From Roseomonas gilardii (GTDB taxonomy: Bacteria > Pseudomonadota > Alphaproteobacteria > Acetobacterales > Acetobacteraceae): a stretch of DNA of 64,000 nucleotides. The notes beneath the pieces are model-generated. The model saw only the letters and a program-made list of their open reading frames with translations. It was not told where the DNA came from and ran no database searches. Position numbers and translations under genes: made by a program. Below, piece by piece: positions 25,553 through 36,353 of this stretch. The stretch covers positions 2,549,501 to 2,613,500 of the forward strand of contig NZ_CP015583.1 in assembly GCF_001941945.1 (NCBI RefSeq), read 5' to 3'. Every line of letters begins with the position of its first letter. Position 1 is the stretch's first letter.

Positions 25553-26051
25553 GCCCTCGGCCCCCTTGCCGTCGCTGCCGATGGATCGCGCCTCCCCCCG
25601 CCATGCGGTCTCGTTGGGCCCATGGGCCAGGGAACGCCGCTGCGTGCCCCGCGGCCATGGGGCCGGAACGGGGAGTGCCAGCGGCGGGACGGCCCCTGGG
25701 GACTGCCCGGCCGGCTTTCGCGCCTGCGAGATCGAACACGGTGGCGGCTGGAAGGTTTCGCGGCGCCGGAGCGGCGGGGGATGTCCCCCGCCGCTGCCGG
25801 CACGGGAACTCCAGGCGAAGACGAAGTCGCTCGCCAGCAGATGGAGCATGTCGTGCACCACGATCACGTCGTTCGCCCCGATCACGATGGAGCCCGCCGT
25901 GTCGTCGGGATAGTTGCCGATGGCGCTGCCGGGGGTGATGGTCAGGTCACCGAAGCGGGCATCATGCGGTGCCGTACTGCCGTCGGGCGATGCGGCCGGC
26001 CGTGGAGATCCCGTCCTCCGCGTGCCCCAGCCAGCCCCGCGCCAAGGGCCG
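25553..26051. other. intergenic region holding an RTX remnant
   Basis: This is the roughly 500-bp gap between the mscS-like gene and the SMR gene, both on the minus strand. Apart from the 51-codon remnant described separately (25811-25963), the sequence is arginine/proline-coding noise in every frame. If the longer mscS start (25885) were real, part of it would be coding. Confidence 0.45.
25811..25963 (-). pseudogene. remnant of an RTX-type calcium-binding protein C-terminus
   Basis: Reading the minus strand, 51 codons give a segment containing FGDLTITPGSAIGNYPDD, GANDVIVVHDM and the ending LLASDFVFA. This pattern (a strand of the type LTITxxGS, then a residue pair like NDVI, then L.ASDF.F at the very end) is how many hemolysin-type calcium-binding proteins finish. 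No RTX repeats, start codon or type I secretion genes are present around it. Where such proteins end there is TGG (Trp) instead of a stop, and the frame runs on into the mscS gene. I read it as a decayed 3' end; a chance resemblance is possible. Confidence 0.4.
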
Positions 26052-26384
26052 TCAGTGCCCGGTGGAGCGGGAGAAGAGGTTGATCACCAGCACGCCCGCC
26101 AGGATCAGCGCCATGCCCAGGATCGCCGGCAAGTCCAGATGCTGGCGGAACAGGGCGAGGCTCAGCACCGAGATCATGACGATGCCAAGGCCGGACCAGA
26201 TGGCATAGGCCACGCCCACCGGGATGGTCCGGATCGCCAGCGACAGCATGTAGAAGGTCAGCACGTAGCAGAGCACCGTGAAGACCGAGGGCCAGAGGCG
26301 GGTGAACCCGTCCGAGGCCTTCAGCGACAAGGTGCCCGCGACCTCGCCGCAGATCGCCACCAGCAGGAAGAGATAGGGACGCAT
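26052..26384 (-). CDS. SMR family multidrug efflux protein
   Basis: A 110-residue, four-helix protein of the small multidrug resistance family. It exchanges protons for lipophilic cations, polyamines or guanidinium, depending on the subclass. The essential membrane glutamate is Glu14 in VAICGEVAGTL. The motif VAYAIWSGLG in helix 3 and the ending VINLFSRSTGH are typical of EmrE/QacE-like members. Only five bases separate its start from the stop of the upstream asnB-like gene, so it may be cotranscribed. The open frame beyond the ATG at 26384 belongs to the neighbour's shadow. Confidence 0.93.
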   Translation of the reverse strand: MRPYLFLLVAICGEVAGTLSLKASDGFTRLWPSVFTVLCYVLTFYMLSLAIRTIPVGVAYAIWSGLGIVMISVLSLALFRQHLDLPAILGMALILAGVLVINLFSRSTGH

Positions 26385-26389
26385 GGGGG

Positions 26390-28144
26390 TCAGCGGGCTG
26401 CCAGCGCCTCGAAGACATCCCCCTGCATGGCCCGACGCTCGACATGCCGCGCGTGCCAGAGCGCGTAGAAGAGCAGGTGCCAGGCGGCGAAGCCCTCGCG
26501 CTTGCCGCCCGCCGCGCGGAACAGCGGCAGGATGCGCTCCGGCCGCGCGATCTCCGCCACGCCGGGCTGCGCTGCCACCAGCGGCGCCAGCCGGTCGGCG
26601 GCGGAAGCGATCCAGGCGCCCATCGGCACGGTGAAGCCCTTCTTCTTCGCGAAGGGCTGCGAGGCGGGGAAGTTCTGCGCCAGCCACTGCCGCAGCAGCC
26701 ATTTGCCGGTCTCCCGCCGCACCTTCAGTCCATCCGGCAGGCGCCAGCAGGCCTCCGTCACCGCGCGGTCGAGGAAAGGCACGCGCCCCTCCACCCCATG
26801 GGCCATCAGGCAGCGGTCCAGCTTCAGCAGCAGGTCGTTGGGCAGCCAGTCGGCGATGTCCAGCGCCTGGGCGGCCATCAGCCGGGTGCGGCCCGGCGTC
26901 GCGGCGGCGGTCTCGGCGGCCTCGAACCCGTCGCGCCACAGGCGCGGCGGGTCGCGCAGCACGTCGAGCCGGTCGAAGGTGCCGTGGGCGCGCATCGCCT
27001 TGCCGCCCAGCCACCAGGGGCGCATGGCGGAGCGGTGGCGGCCGTAGCCGGCCAGGATCTCGTCGCCGCCCTCGCCGGAAAGCACGACCTTCACCTCCTC
27101 CCGCGCCCGCCGGGCGAGGAACCAGGTCGGCACGATGGCGTAGTCCGCCGCCGGGTCGTCCATGGCGCCGACGATCTCCGGCAGATGGCGCCAGACCTCG
27201 GCCTCGGTCACCTCCAGCCGCACATGCCGGGCGCCGGCGGCCTTCGCGGCGGCGGCGGCCTGCTCGCGCTCGTCCTTGTCGCCCGTGTCGAAGCCGGCGG
27301 TGAAGGCCAGGACCGGCCGCTCGTTCAGCCGCGACATGGCGTGCAACACCGCGGCGCTGTCCGTGCCGCCGGAGAGGAACATGCCATAGGGCACGTCGGC
27401 GCGCTGGTGGAACTCCACCGCCTCGGCGAAGGCCCGGCCGAAGCGGGCGATCGCCTCGGCCTCGCCGATCTCCTCCGGCCCGCCCTCCGGCAGGGCCGGC
27501 TGCCGGTGCCGCTCCACCACGGCGCCGTCCGAGATGGCCAGGGTCTCGCCCGGCAGCACCCGCTGGATGCCCTCGAAGATGGTCTCCGCGCCGGTGGTGA
27601 ACTGGAGCTGCATCAGCTCGTCCCGGCTTTCCGCCCGGACCTTCGGCGCCACCAGCCCGGCCGCGACCAGGGCCTGCGGCTCGGAGGCGAAGGCGACGCC
27701 GCCCGCCACCTCGGCGATGTAGAGCGGCTTGATGCCGAAGGGGTCGCGCGACAGCACCACCCGCCGCGCCGAGCGGTCATGGATGGCCAGCGCCCACATG
27801 CCGCGCAGCCCGTCGGCGAAGCGGATGCCCTCCTGCCGCCACAGGTGCAGCGGCGGCTCGCAGTCGCTGCCGGTGGCGCAGGAGAAGGCGTTGGCGGCGC
27901 GGAGCTCGGGGTTGTTGTAGATCTCGCCATTGCCGACCAGCGCCGCCGGCCCGGCGAAGAGCGGCTGGTCGCCGGTCTCCAGGTCGATGATCGCCAGCCG
28001 CGTATGCGCGAGCGCCACGGGGCCCACGACGTGATGCCCCTGCCCGTCCGGCCCGCGATGCGCCAGGGCGCGGGTCAGCGCCTCCAGCACCCGGGAATCC
28101 GGCGCCTGGCCGGTGCGGAGGGCGAGGCCCGCGATGCCGCACAT
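26390..28144 (-). CDS. AsnB-like glutamine-dependent asparagine synthase
   Basis: The 584-residue amidotransferase has an N-terminal Ntn glutaminase domain with the nucleophile Cys2 (MCGIAGL) and HRGPDGQGHH. A C-terminal synthetase domain carries the ATP pyrophosphatase loop SGGTDSAAVL near residue 250 and SGEGGDEILAGYGRH. The enzyme transfers ammonia from glutamine to an acid. Because it forms one unit with two glycosyltransferases (its ATG and the GT4 stop share one base at 28144), it may amidate a sugar-linked acid or peptide during polysaccharide synthesis rather than make free asparagine. This is inferred from context. Confidence 0.88.
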   Translation of the reverse strand: MCGIAGLALRTGQAPDSRVLEALTRALAHRGPDGQGHHVVGPVALAHTRLAIIDLETGDQPLFAGPAALVGNGEIYNNPELRAANAFSCATGSDCEPPLHLWRQEGIRFADGLRGMWALAIHDRSARRVVLSRDPFGIKPLYIAEVAGGVAFASEPQALVAAGLVAPKVRAESRDELMQLQFTTGAETIFEGIQRVLPGETLAISDGAVVERHRQPALPEGGPEEIGEAEAIARFGRAFAEAVEFHQRADVPYGMFLSGGTDSAAVLHAMSRLNERPVLAFTAGFDTGDKDEREQAAAAAKAAGARHVRLEVTEAEVWRHLPEIVGAMDDPAADYAIVPTWFLARRAREEVKVVLSGEGGDEILAGYGRHRSAMRPWWLGGKAMRAHGTFDRLDVLRDPPRLWRDGFEAAETAAATPGRTRLMAAQALDIADWLPNDLLLKLDRCLMAHGVEGRVPFLDRAVTEACWRLPDGLKVRRETGKWLLRQWLAQNFPASQPFAKKKGFTVPMGAWIASAADRLAPLVAAQPGVAEIARPERILPLFRAAGGKREGFAAWHLLFYALWHARHVERRAMQGDVFEALAAR

Positions 28145-29193
28145 CAGCGTGCCTCCCGGCCGGCGGAACCGGCCTCCGACGGCGCCACGGCGCGGAGGAA
28201 GCTCCGCCAGCGCGCCAGGACCGGCGCCGCCGCGTGCTCGGCCTCGAAATCCCGCCGTCCGGCACCGGCGAGGCGTTCCGCCAGGGCCGGGTCGTCCAGC
28301 ACGCGGCGGATCGCGGCCGCCAGGGGCGCAGGCTCCTCCAGCGGCGCCAGCAGCCCGGTCTCGCCGTCGCGGATCACCTCGCTGGGCCCCTGCGCGGCGG
28401 CGGCCACGACGGGGCGCGCGGCCGAGAAGGCCTCCAGCACCACATTGCCCAATGGCTCATGCCGGGATGGGCAGACGAAGACCTCCGCCCCCGCCAGCAG
28501 CGCCCCCGTGTCGGTGCGCCAGCCCAGGAAGGAGAGGCGGTCCCCCAGACCCAGTTCCCGTGCCAGCCCTTCCAGGGCGGCGCGCTCCGGCCCCTCGCCG
28601 GCCAGGGAGAGATGCGCTTCCGGCAGGTCCGCCAGGGCACGCAGCAGCACGTCGAAGCCCTTGTTGCGGTGCAGGCGGCCCATGGCGAGGAGCCGCCGCT
28701 TCCCCGGCGGGGCGGGCAGCGCGGCGGGCGTGGCGCCGGACAGGTCCGGCACGAAATTCGGCAGATGGTGCACGCGCCCGGGCGCCCAGCCCTGTTTGGT
28801 GATCCAGGCGACGAGATCGCGCGTATTGGCCACCAGATGGTCGCAGCGCCGGTAGTGCCGCAGGTCGTAATAGCCGCCCAGCCGCCCCACCAGGGTCCAG
28901 TCGCCCTTCGGCGTGAAGCGCGCCGCGCGGTTCATCCAGGCCACCGTCACGGCGGGGCGGAAGCGCCGCAGCGCGGCGCGCAGGCGCGGCCCGGTCAGCA
29001 GGTCGAGCGGGCCGCCGAAGCCCAGCGTGACGGGGGCGAGGCCCCCTTCCCGCAGCCGCGTCTCGCGCGCCGGTTCGCGCCGGATCACCGGCAGGACCTC
29101 CTCGCCGCTGTCATGCAGGCCGAGGCAGAGCCGCTCGTAGAAGGTCTCGGCGCCCCCCTTGGCGGCGCCGGCCATCACCTGCGCGACCCTCAC
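28144..29193 (-). CDS. glycosyltransferase family 4
   Basis: A retaining GT-B glycosyltransferase. The C-terminal domain contains the EX7E motif in PSRHEPLGNVVLEAFS, where the two glutamates bind the donor. GRLHRNKGFDVLLRA in the middle is the usual donor-domain entry. The frame is open to 29418, but that part overlaps the end of the GT9 gene and is Pro/Arg-rich. GTG at 29193 gives VRVAQVMAGAAKGGAETF, which matches how GT4 enzymes begin, so the product has 349 residues. It lies between the GT9 and asnB-like genes. The acceptor is unknown. Confidence 0.82.
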   Translation of the reverse strand: MRVAQVMAGAAKGGAETFYERLCLGLHDSGEEVLPVIRREPARETRLREGGLAPVTLGFGGPLDLLTGPRLRAALRRFRPAVTVAWMNRAARFTPKGDWTLVGRLGGYYDLRHYRRCDHLVANTRDLVAWITKQGWAPGRVHHLPNFVPDLSGATPAALPAPPGKRRLLAMGRLHRNKGFDVLLRALADLPEAHLSLAGEGPERAALEGLARELGLGDRLSFLGWRTDTGALLAGAEVFVCPSRHEPLGNVVLEAFSAARPVVAAAAQGPSEVIRDGETGLLAPLEEPAPLAAAIRRVLDDPALAERLAGAGRRDFEAEHAAAPVLARWRSFLRAVAPSEAGSAGREAR

Positions 29194-29338
29194 CGCGCGT
29201 TCGGGCTCGGCTGATCGGCGGACGGGGTGCGAGGCTCGGCGCGGCGTGTCGGCATGCGGGGGTGGTGGCACAGGCGCGTGTGGAGGGGCAAGGGGCACTC
29301 CCGCCGCCAACCGCGCGGCCTCCGGGACGAAGGCGCCG

Positions 29339-30289
29339 TCACGCCGCCAGGCGCGCCGGCAGGAGCTGCGCGGCCGCCTCGGCCACCTGCGCCACGGACA
29401 GGCCCTCCATGCTGCCATCCGCCGCGATCACCGCCCGCGCGGCGCGGCCGGCGGGCGCGTATTCATCGGCCGGGGTCGGGCCGAACAGGCCCAGCGTCGG
29501 CGTGCCGGCGGCGGCGGAAAGGTGCATCAGCCCGGAATCATTGCCCACGAAGAGCGCGGCGCGGCGCAGCACCGCCGCCGCTTCCGGCAGGGAGAGCTGC
29601 CCCAGCAGGTCGGTGACGCCGCCGGGATGGTTCCGCAGCGCCTCCAGCAGCGGCGCGGCGATGGCCCGCTCGATCTCCCCCGGCCCGCCCAGCACGACGA
29701 TCCGGGCACCCGGCAGCAGCCCGTCCGGCGCTGTCAGCCTGCGGGCCAGCGCCTCGAAACGCTCCCAGGGCCAGATCTTCCCGGACCAGTTGGCGGTCGG
29801 CCCCAAGGCCAGGATGGGGGCCAGGATGGGGACCTGCCCGGGGAGATGAGCCGGGGCCAGTCCGAGCAGCGCGTCCGCCCGCGCCTCGTCCTCCGGTGCC
29901 GTCCAGGCCACCGGCATCGGCGGCGGGTCCAGGGCCAGCGTCTCGGCGATATGGCCCAGCCGGTGCCCCGGGCGGCGCCCGCCCCGCATCACCGCGCGGG
30001 TGCCGGCGCGCAGGGTCCAGGCCAGGGCCGAGCCGCGCAGGTCCACCACCAGGTCCCAGCGCCGCCCCGCCACGCGCCGCCACAGCTCCAGCCAGTGCAG
30101 CGACAGGCTGCGCTTGGCGAGCACGATGGTCTCCTCGCGGCGCGGCATGCGGGCGAAGACGCCCTCCGCCACCGGCCCGCAGGCGATGGTGAAGCGCGCC
30201 TCGGGATAGGCGCGCAGCAGGTGGTCCAGCAGCCCGGTGGACAGGACCGCATCCCCGATGCGGGTGGAGGTGACGAAGAGGATGCGCAT
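29339..30289 (-). CDS. glycosyltransferase family 9 (heptosyltransferase-like)
   Basis: The 316-residue product matches the ADP-heptose:LPS heptosyltransferase fold. It opens with ILFVTSTRIGDAVLSTGLL, has ALGPTANWSGKIWPWERF in the middle (the GPTANWSGKxWP stretch is a family signature) and ends with the donor-site motif VGNDSGLMHLSAAAGTP. Such enzymes add heptoses or related sugars to lipid A core or other glycans in the inner membrane. A 12-bp tandem duplication at 29807-29830 encodes PILAPILA in a surface loop. It is the first gene of the minus-strand set GT9-GT4-asnB, and starts 63 bp from the divergent ygfZ. Confidence 0.9.
   Translation of the reverse strand: MRILFVTSTRIGDAVLSTGLLDHLLRAYPEARFTIACGPVAEGVFARMPRREETIVLAKRSLSLHWLELWRRVAGRRWDLVVDLRGSALAWTLRAGTRAVMRGGRRPGHRLGHIAETLALDPPPMPVAWTAPEDEARADALLGLAPAHLPGQVPILAPILALGPTANWSGKIWPWERFEALARRLTAPDGLLPGARIVVLGGPGEIERAIAAPLLEALRNHPGGVTDLLGQLSLPEAAAVLRRAALFVGNDSGLMHLSAAAGTPTLGLFGPTPADEYAPAGRAARAVIAADGSMEGLSVAQVAEAAAQLLPARLAA
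29807..29830 (-). repeat. 12-bp tandem duplication in the GT9 gene
   Basis: GGCCAGGATGGG occurs twice in exact tandem (29807-29818 and 29819-29830). Read on the minus strand it encodes the doubled tetrapeptide Pro-Ile-Leu-Ala. The exact copies suggest recent replication slippage. Confidence 0.85.
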
Positions 30290-30352
30290 GGTCGGGCGCC
30301 TCATAGCATGTTCCCGGTTGCAGCAACGCCATCTCCGCGCCAACTCTGCCCC

Positions 30353-31174
30353 ATGCCGATCGCTTATCTGCCGGACCGTGGCGTGGTGGAGATCTCGGGC
30401 GAGGACCGGGCCACCTACCTTCAGGGTCTCATCTCCAACGACGTCGCCGCCCTGGCACCGGGGCAGGCCGTCTGGGCCGCGCTGCTGACCCCCCAGGGCA
30501 AGTGGCTGGCCGATTTCTTCGTGCTGGCCCAGCCGGACCGATTCCTGCTCGACTGCGAGCGGACCCAGGCGGAGATGCTGGTGGCGAAGCTGTCCCGCTT
30601 CCGCCTGCGCTCCAAGGTCGCGCTGCGCGATGCCTCGGCGGAATTCGCCGTCCATGCCGGATGGAGCAGCCCGGCCCCGGCGCACGGGATCGTCTTCGCC
30701 GATCCGCGCCTGCCCGAAGCCGGGTGGCGCGCCCTGCTGGACGGGGCGATGCACGGCGCCATGGATGCCTCCGCCTATGCGCTGCACCGGCTGGAACTCG
30801 GCCTGCCCGGCGGGTCCGAGGACATGGAGGCGGAGAAGTCCGTGCTGCTGGAGGCCGGGTTCGACGAGCTGCACGGCGTGTCCTGGACCAAGGGCTGCTA
30901 CATGGGCCAGGAGCTGACCGCCCGCACCCGCTATCGCGGCCTGGTCAAGCGGCGCCTCGTTCCCGTGGCGGTGGATGGCCCGCTGCCCGCCCCCGGCACG
31001 CCGGTCTTCCGGGGCGAGGCCGAGGTCGGCACCATGCGGTCCGGCCTGGGCGGCCAGGGCATGGCCCTGCTGCGGCTGGAGGCGATCACGGCGGGCGAGC
31101 CGCTGCGCTGCGGCGAGGCCAGCCTGACGCCCCGTCTGTCCACCTGGATTCACCTGCCAGAAAAGACCGCCTGA
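30353..31174 (+). CDS. ygfZ: YgfZ/GcvT-like folate-binding Fe-S assembly factor
   Basis: The 273-residue product resembles YgfZ, a folate-binding protein that helps assemble or repair iron-sulfur clusters. The hallmark K-G-C-Y-x-G-Q-E appears as WTKGCYMGQELTAR with Cys182. The N-terminal part has GVVEISGEDRATYLQGLISND, the GcvT-like domain start. ATG 30353 is chosen because it starts MPIAYLPDRG; the frame is open far upstream only as antisense of GT9. It is divergent from GT9 across 63 bp, a likely shared promoter region. The next gene, an exonuclease, is 78 bp downstream. Confidence 0.93.
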   Translation: MPIAYLPDRGVVEISGEDRATYLQGLISNDVAALAPGQAVWAALLTPQGKWLADFFVLAQPDRFLLDCERTQAEMLVAKLSRFRLRSKVALRDASAEFAVHAGWSSPAPAHGIVFADPRLPEAGWRALLDGAMHGAMDASAYALHRLELGLPGGSEDMEAEKSVLLEAGFDELHGVSWTKGCYMGQELTARTRYRGLVKRRLVPVAVDGPLPAPGTPVFRGEAEVGTMRSGLGGQGMALLRLEAITAGEPLRCGEASLTPRLSTWIHLPEKTA

Positions 31175-31252
31175 TGCGTCTTTGATGCGGCGCACAAGAC
31201 AAGGGCCACCACTCCGGCGCAGGATGGGCATCCCCGCAGGAAGGGATTCGCG

Positions 31253-31837
31253 GTGACGCCGGTCTATGTGGTGACGGATACCGAATTCGATGGCCCCACG
31301 CCGGGCCGCAACTCCTTGCTCTCGATCGGTGCCGTCGCGGTGGACGCGGATGGGCGGGAGGTCGCGGATTTCGAGGCCGTCCTCGCCCCCTTCCCCGGCG
31401 CGGAACCCGATCCGGGCACGCTGGCCTGGTTCTCCGGCGAACCTCTGGCCTGGGAGGCCGCGACGCGGGACCCACAGCCGCCGGAAGCCGTCATGGCCCG
31501 CTTCGTCGCCTGGGTGCGCGGGCTGCCGGGCGATCCCGTCTTCGCCGCGCATCCCCTGGCGGTGGATGGGCCCTGGATGGACCTCTACCTGCAACGCTTC
31601 ACCGGAACGCGCCTCGTGCCGGTGCCGCGCGCGGTGGACCCGCTCTTCCGCGGCGTGCCGCTCTGCCTGCATGCCTTCGCCGCCGGACGGCTGCACTGGC
31701 CGCCGGAACGCTGCCGGGTGGAGCATTATCCGGCGGAATGGCTGGGGGAGACGGCGCATACCCATTGCGCCCTGGACGATGCCAGGGGCTATGGGCGGCT
31801 GCTGGCGCATCTGCTGCGCCTGCCTTCGCCGGGATGA
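31253..31837 (+). CDS. DEDDh-type 3'-5' exonuclease
   Basis: This 194-residue protein has the RNase T/DnaQ-like exonuclease fold. Acidic catalytic residues are visible: Asp9 and Glu11 in VTDTEFDGPTPG, an Asp in PLAVDGPWMDLY, and the final HCALDDARGYG with the His and Asp of the DEDDh motif. It starts with GTG at 31253 behind the good ribosome-binding site AGGAAGGG. The size fits oligoribonuclease- or RNase T-like nucleases, though the sequence is not Orn itself. The substrate (RNA ends or DNA) is not clear. Confidence 0.85.
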   Translation: MTPVYVVTDTEFDGPTPGRNSLLSIGAVAVDADGREVADFEAVLAPFPGAEPDPGTLAWFSGEPLAWEAATRDPQPPEAVMARFVAWVRGLPGDPVFAAHPLAVDGPWMDLYLQRFTGTRLVPVPRAVDPLFRGVPLCLHAFAAGRLHWPPERCRVEHYPAEWLGETAHTHCALDDARGYGRLLAHLLRLPSPG

Positions 31838-31855
31838 CGGTTGCCGGAGCCGGAT

Positions 31856-32614
31856 TCAGCGCTCCATATGAGCGAGTGCGATCGCCAGGGGTTGCCGGGA
31901 CACCTGGATGATCCCGGTGAAAGGCGTCTCCATCTCCAGGATCAGGAACATCGCGCCGCCCACCGCCACCGCGCAGACGCCGAAGGCGACGCAGACGGCG
32001 GCGTTGCGGGGCGCCATGAAGCCGAATCCCGTGAAGATGAAGAACAGCCAGCAGGTGAGCAGCACGACGAAGACGGGCTGAAAGGGCAGGTCTTGTTGCT
32101 CCAGCATCTGCCAGCGTAGCGACAGCAGCCGGTCGTTCTGGGTCAGGATCTGCTCGCGCAACCAGCGCTGCACATCGCTCGCCGGCTGAAGCGAAAGGAC
32201 CGCCAGGCGCAGTTGCTCCAGCGTCGTGCCGGTTGGAGAGGCGGCGTCGAGGATGTCCCGGTCATCCCGGGTCCAGCGCTGCGAGAAGGCGGCGTGGGTG
32301 TAGTGCCGCAGGACATCGCGCGCCGGCGCAGCTTCCGGGCCGTAGACGCGCAGGCCCTGCTCCGCCTGGATCAGGATCGCCGAGAAGTCACGGACCGAGC
32401 GATCCGCCGAGGACAGGCTGTCCCTGGCCGTGGCGATCAGCAATCCGAGCACCAGCGCCGCGAGGACCGACAGCATGCCGGTCGCCAGATGCACCACGTC
32501 CCGCGTTTCCTTGGTGAGGTGGCGTTCCGGAAGGAGCAGGTGCAGGAAGAGGCCCGCGGCCCCGCCGGCGAGGACACCGGCCGAAACGAGCGCCGTGAAG
32601 GCGGCCACGAGCAT
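31856..32614 (-). CDS. DUF4239/bestrophin-like membrane protein
   Basis: The 252-residue membrane protein has two N-terminal helices (FTALVSAGVLAGGAAGLFLHLLL and LSVLAALVLGLLIATA), a soluble helical middle (DSLSSADRSVRDFSAILIQAEQG) and two C-terminal helices (VFVVLLTCWLFFIFTGFGF and a following one). This arrangement and the motif VLGLLIATA are typical of the DUF4239 bestrophin-like group, whose role is not established. The ATG at 32614 is preferred. It converges on the exonuclease gene with 18 bp between them. There is no related gene nearby. Confidence 0.75.
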   Translation of the reverse strand: MLVAAFTALVSAGVLAGGAAGLFLHLLLPERHLTKETRDVVHLATGMLSVLAALVLGLLIATARDSLSSADRSVRDFSAILIQAEQGLRVYGPEAAPARDVLRHYTHAAFSQRWTRDDRDILDAASPTGTTLEQLRLAVLSLQPASDVQRWLREQILTQNDRLLSLRWQMLEQQDLPFQPVFVVLLTCWLFFIFTGFGFMAPRNAAVCVAFGVCAVAVGGAMFLILEMETPFTGIIQVSRQPLAIALAHMER

Positions 32615-32676
32615 CGCAGCGATTCCTTTCCCTTCCGCAACACTGCGGAAGGGTGGAAGGCTTGTCCAGCGACCCG

Positions 32677-33540
32677 TCAGCCGTTCACCGGCTCCCCGCC
32701 ATTGGGATGGATCACCTGTCCGGTGATGTAGGAACTGTCGGCGTCGGAGGCGAGGAAGATATAGGCGGGGGCGCATTCGTCCGGCTGGCCCCGCCGTTCC
32801 AGCGGCGTGCTGCCGCCGTGCTTCTCCACCTCCTCCGGCGAGAAGGAGGCCGGGATCAGCGGCGTCCAGATCGGCCCGGGCGCCACGCCGTTCACGCGGA
32901 TCTTCCGCTCCGCGAGTTGCGCGGCGAGGGAGCGGGTGAAGGCGAGGATGGCGCCCTTGGTCGCCGAATAGTCCACCAGATGCGGGCTGCCGCGATAGGC
33001 GGTGACCGAGGTGGTGTTCACGATGGCGCTGCCTTCCCGCAGATGCGGCAGCGCGTATTTCGCCATCCACATGTAGCCGAGGATGTTGGTGCGGAAGGTG
33101 CGTTCCACCTGTGCTTCCTCGATGGTGGCGAAATCCTTGTTCTCGTGCTGCTCGCCCGCGTTGTTCACCAGGATGTCGATGCCGCCGAGGAAGGCCGCCG
33201 CCTTCTCCACCGCCGCGCGGGCGAAGGCCGGGTCGCCCACATCGCCCGCGACGGTCTCGCAGCGCCGGCCTTCCGCCTCCACCAGCCGCTTCGTTTCGGC
33301 GGCGTCCTCGTGCTCGTCCTTGTAGAGGATGAAGAGATCGGCCCCTTCCTTGGCGAAACCGATGGCCACGGCGCGGCCGATGCCGGAATCGCCGCCGGTC
33401 ACGATGGCCTTCCGGCCCGCCAGCTTGCCCGAGCCCTTCCAGTGCCGCATCTCGGCAGCGGGCTTCGGGGTCATCCCGGATTCCAGGCCGGGCTGCCGGT
33501 CCTGCTTCTGCGGCGGGACCTTCTGCATCTCTTCGTACAT
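32677..33540 (-). CDS. SDR oxidoreductase of the YhdF/YhxC type
   Basis: A 287-residue short-chain dehydrogenase. The N-terminal segment (QKVPPQKQDRQPGLESGMTPKP) is a mark of the YhdF/YhxC/GsiB-like group, which is induced in general stress in Bacillus and is common in alphaproteobacteria. It has the NAD(P) motif TGGDSGIGRAVAI, NNAGEQ, and the catalytic pair YSATKGA. The ending PNGGEPVNG is also family-like. ATG 33540 gives MYEEMQKVPP; the frame is open to 33606 but has no homology there. It is separated from ppdK by a terminator. The substrate is not known. Confidence 0.88.
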   Translation of the reverse strand: MYEEMQKVPPQKQDRQPGLESGMTPKPAAEMRHWKGSGKLAGRKAIVTGGDSGIGRAVAIGFAKEGADLFILYKDEHEDAAETKRLVEAEGRRCETVAGDVGDPAFARAAVEKAAAFLGGIDILVNNAGEQHENKDFATIEEAQVERTFRTNILGYMWMAKYALPHLREGSAIVNTTSVTAYRGSPHLVDYSATKGAILAFTRSLAAQLAERKIRVNGVAPGPIWTPLIPASFSPEEVEKHGGSTPLERRGQPDECAPAYIFLASDADSSYITGQVIHPNGGEPVNG

Positions 33541-33610
33541 CGCCGGCACTCCATTGGGGGTGCCGTAGGAACGGTCCCGGCGCCGCAAGGCTTCCGGCCG
33601 GCCCATGACG

Positions 33611-33639
33611 AAAAACGGCGGGGCCAGGGCCCCGCCGTT
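33611..33639 (-). terminator. intrinsic terminator after ppdK
   Basis: Read on the minus strand, an 11-bp perfect stem (AACGGCGGGGC pairs with GCCCCGCCGTT at 33614-33624 and 33629-33639) with a 4-nt loop is followed by TTTTT. It lies 27 bp after the ppdK stop and just before the SDR start. The stem and T-tract make it one of the clearest terminators in the window. Confidence 0.85.
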
Positions 33640-33665
33640 CCAGTGCTTCCGCCTCGCGGGCTAGA

Positions 33666-36338
<2,673 letters not shown>

Positions 36339-36353
36339 CAGGCTCGTCCCTCT

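Noticed and set aside
29194-29418. An N-terminal extension of the GT4 gene
   Set aside because: The extra codons overlap the end of GT9, are Pro/Arg-rich and lie before the conserved RVAQVMAG start.
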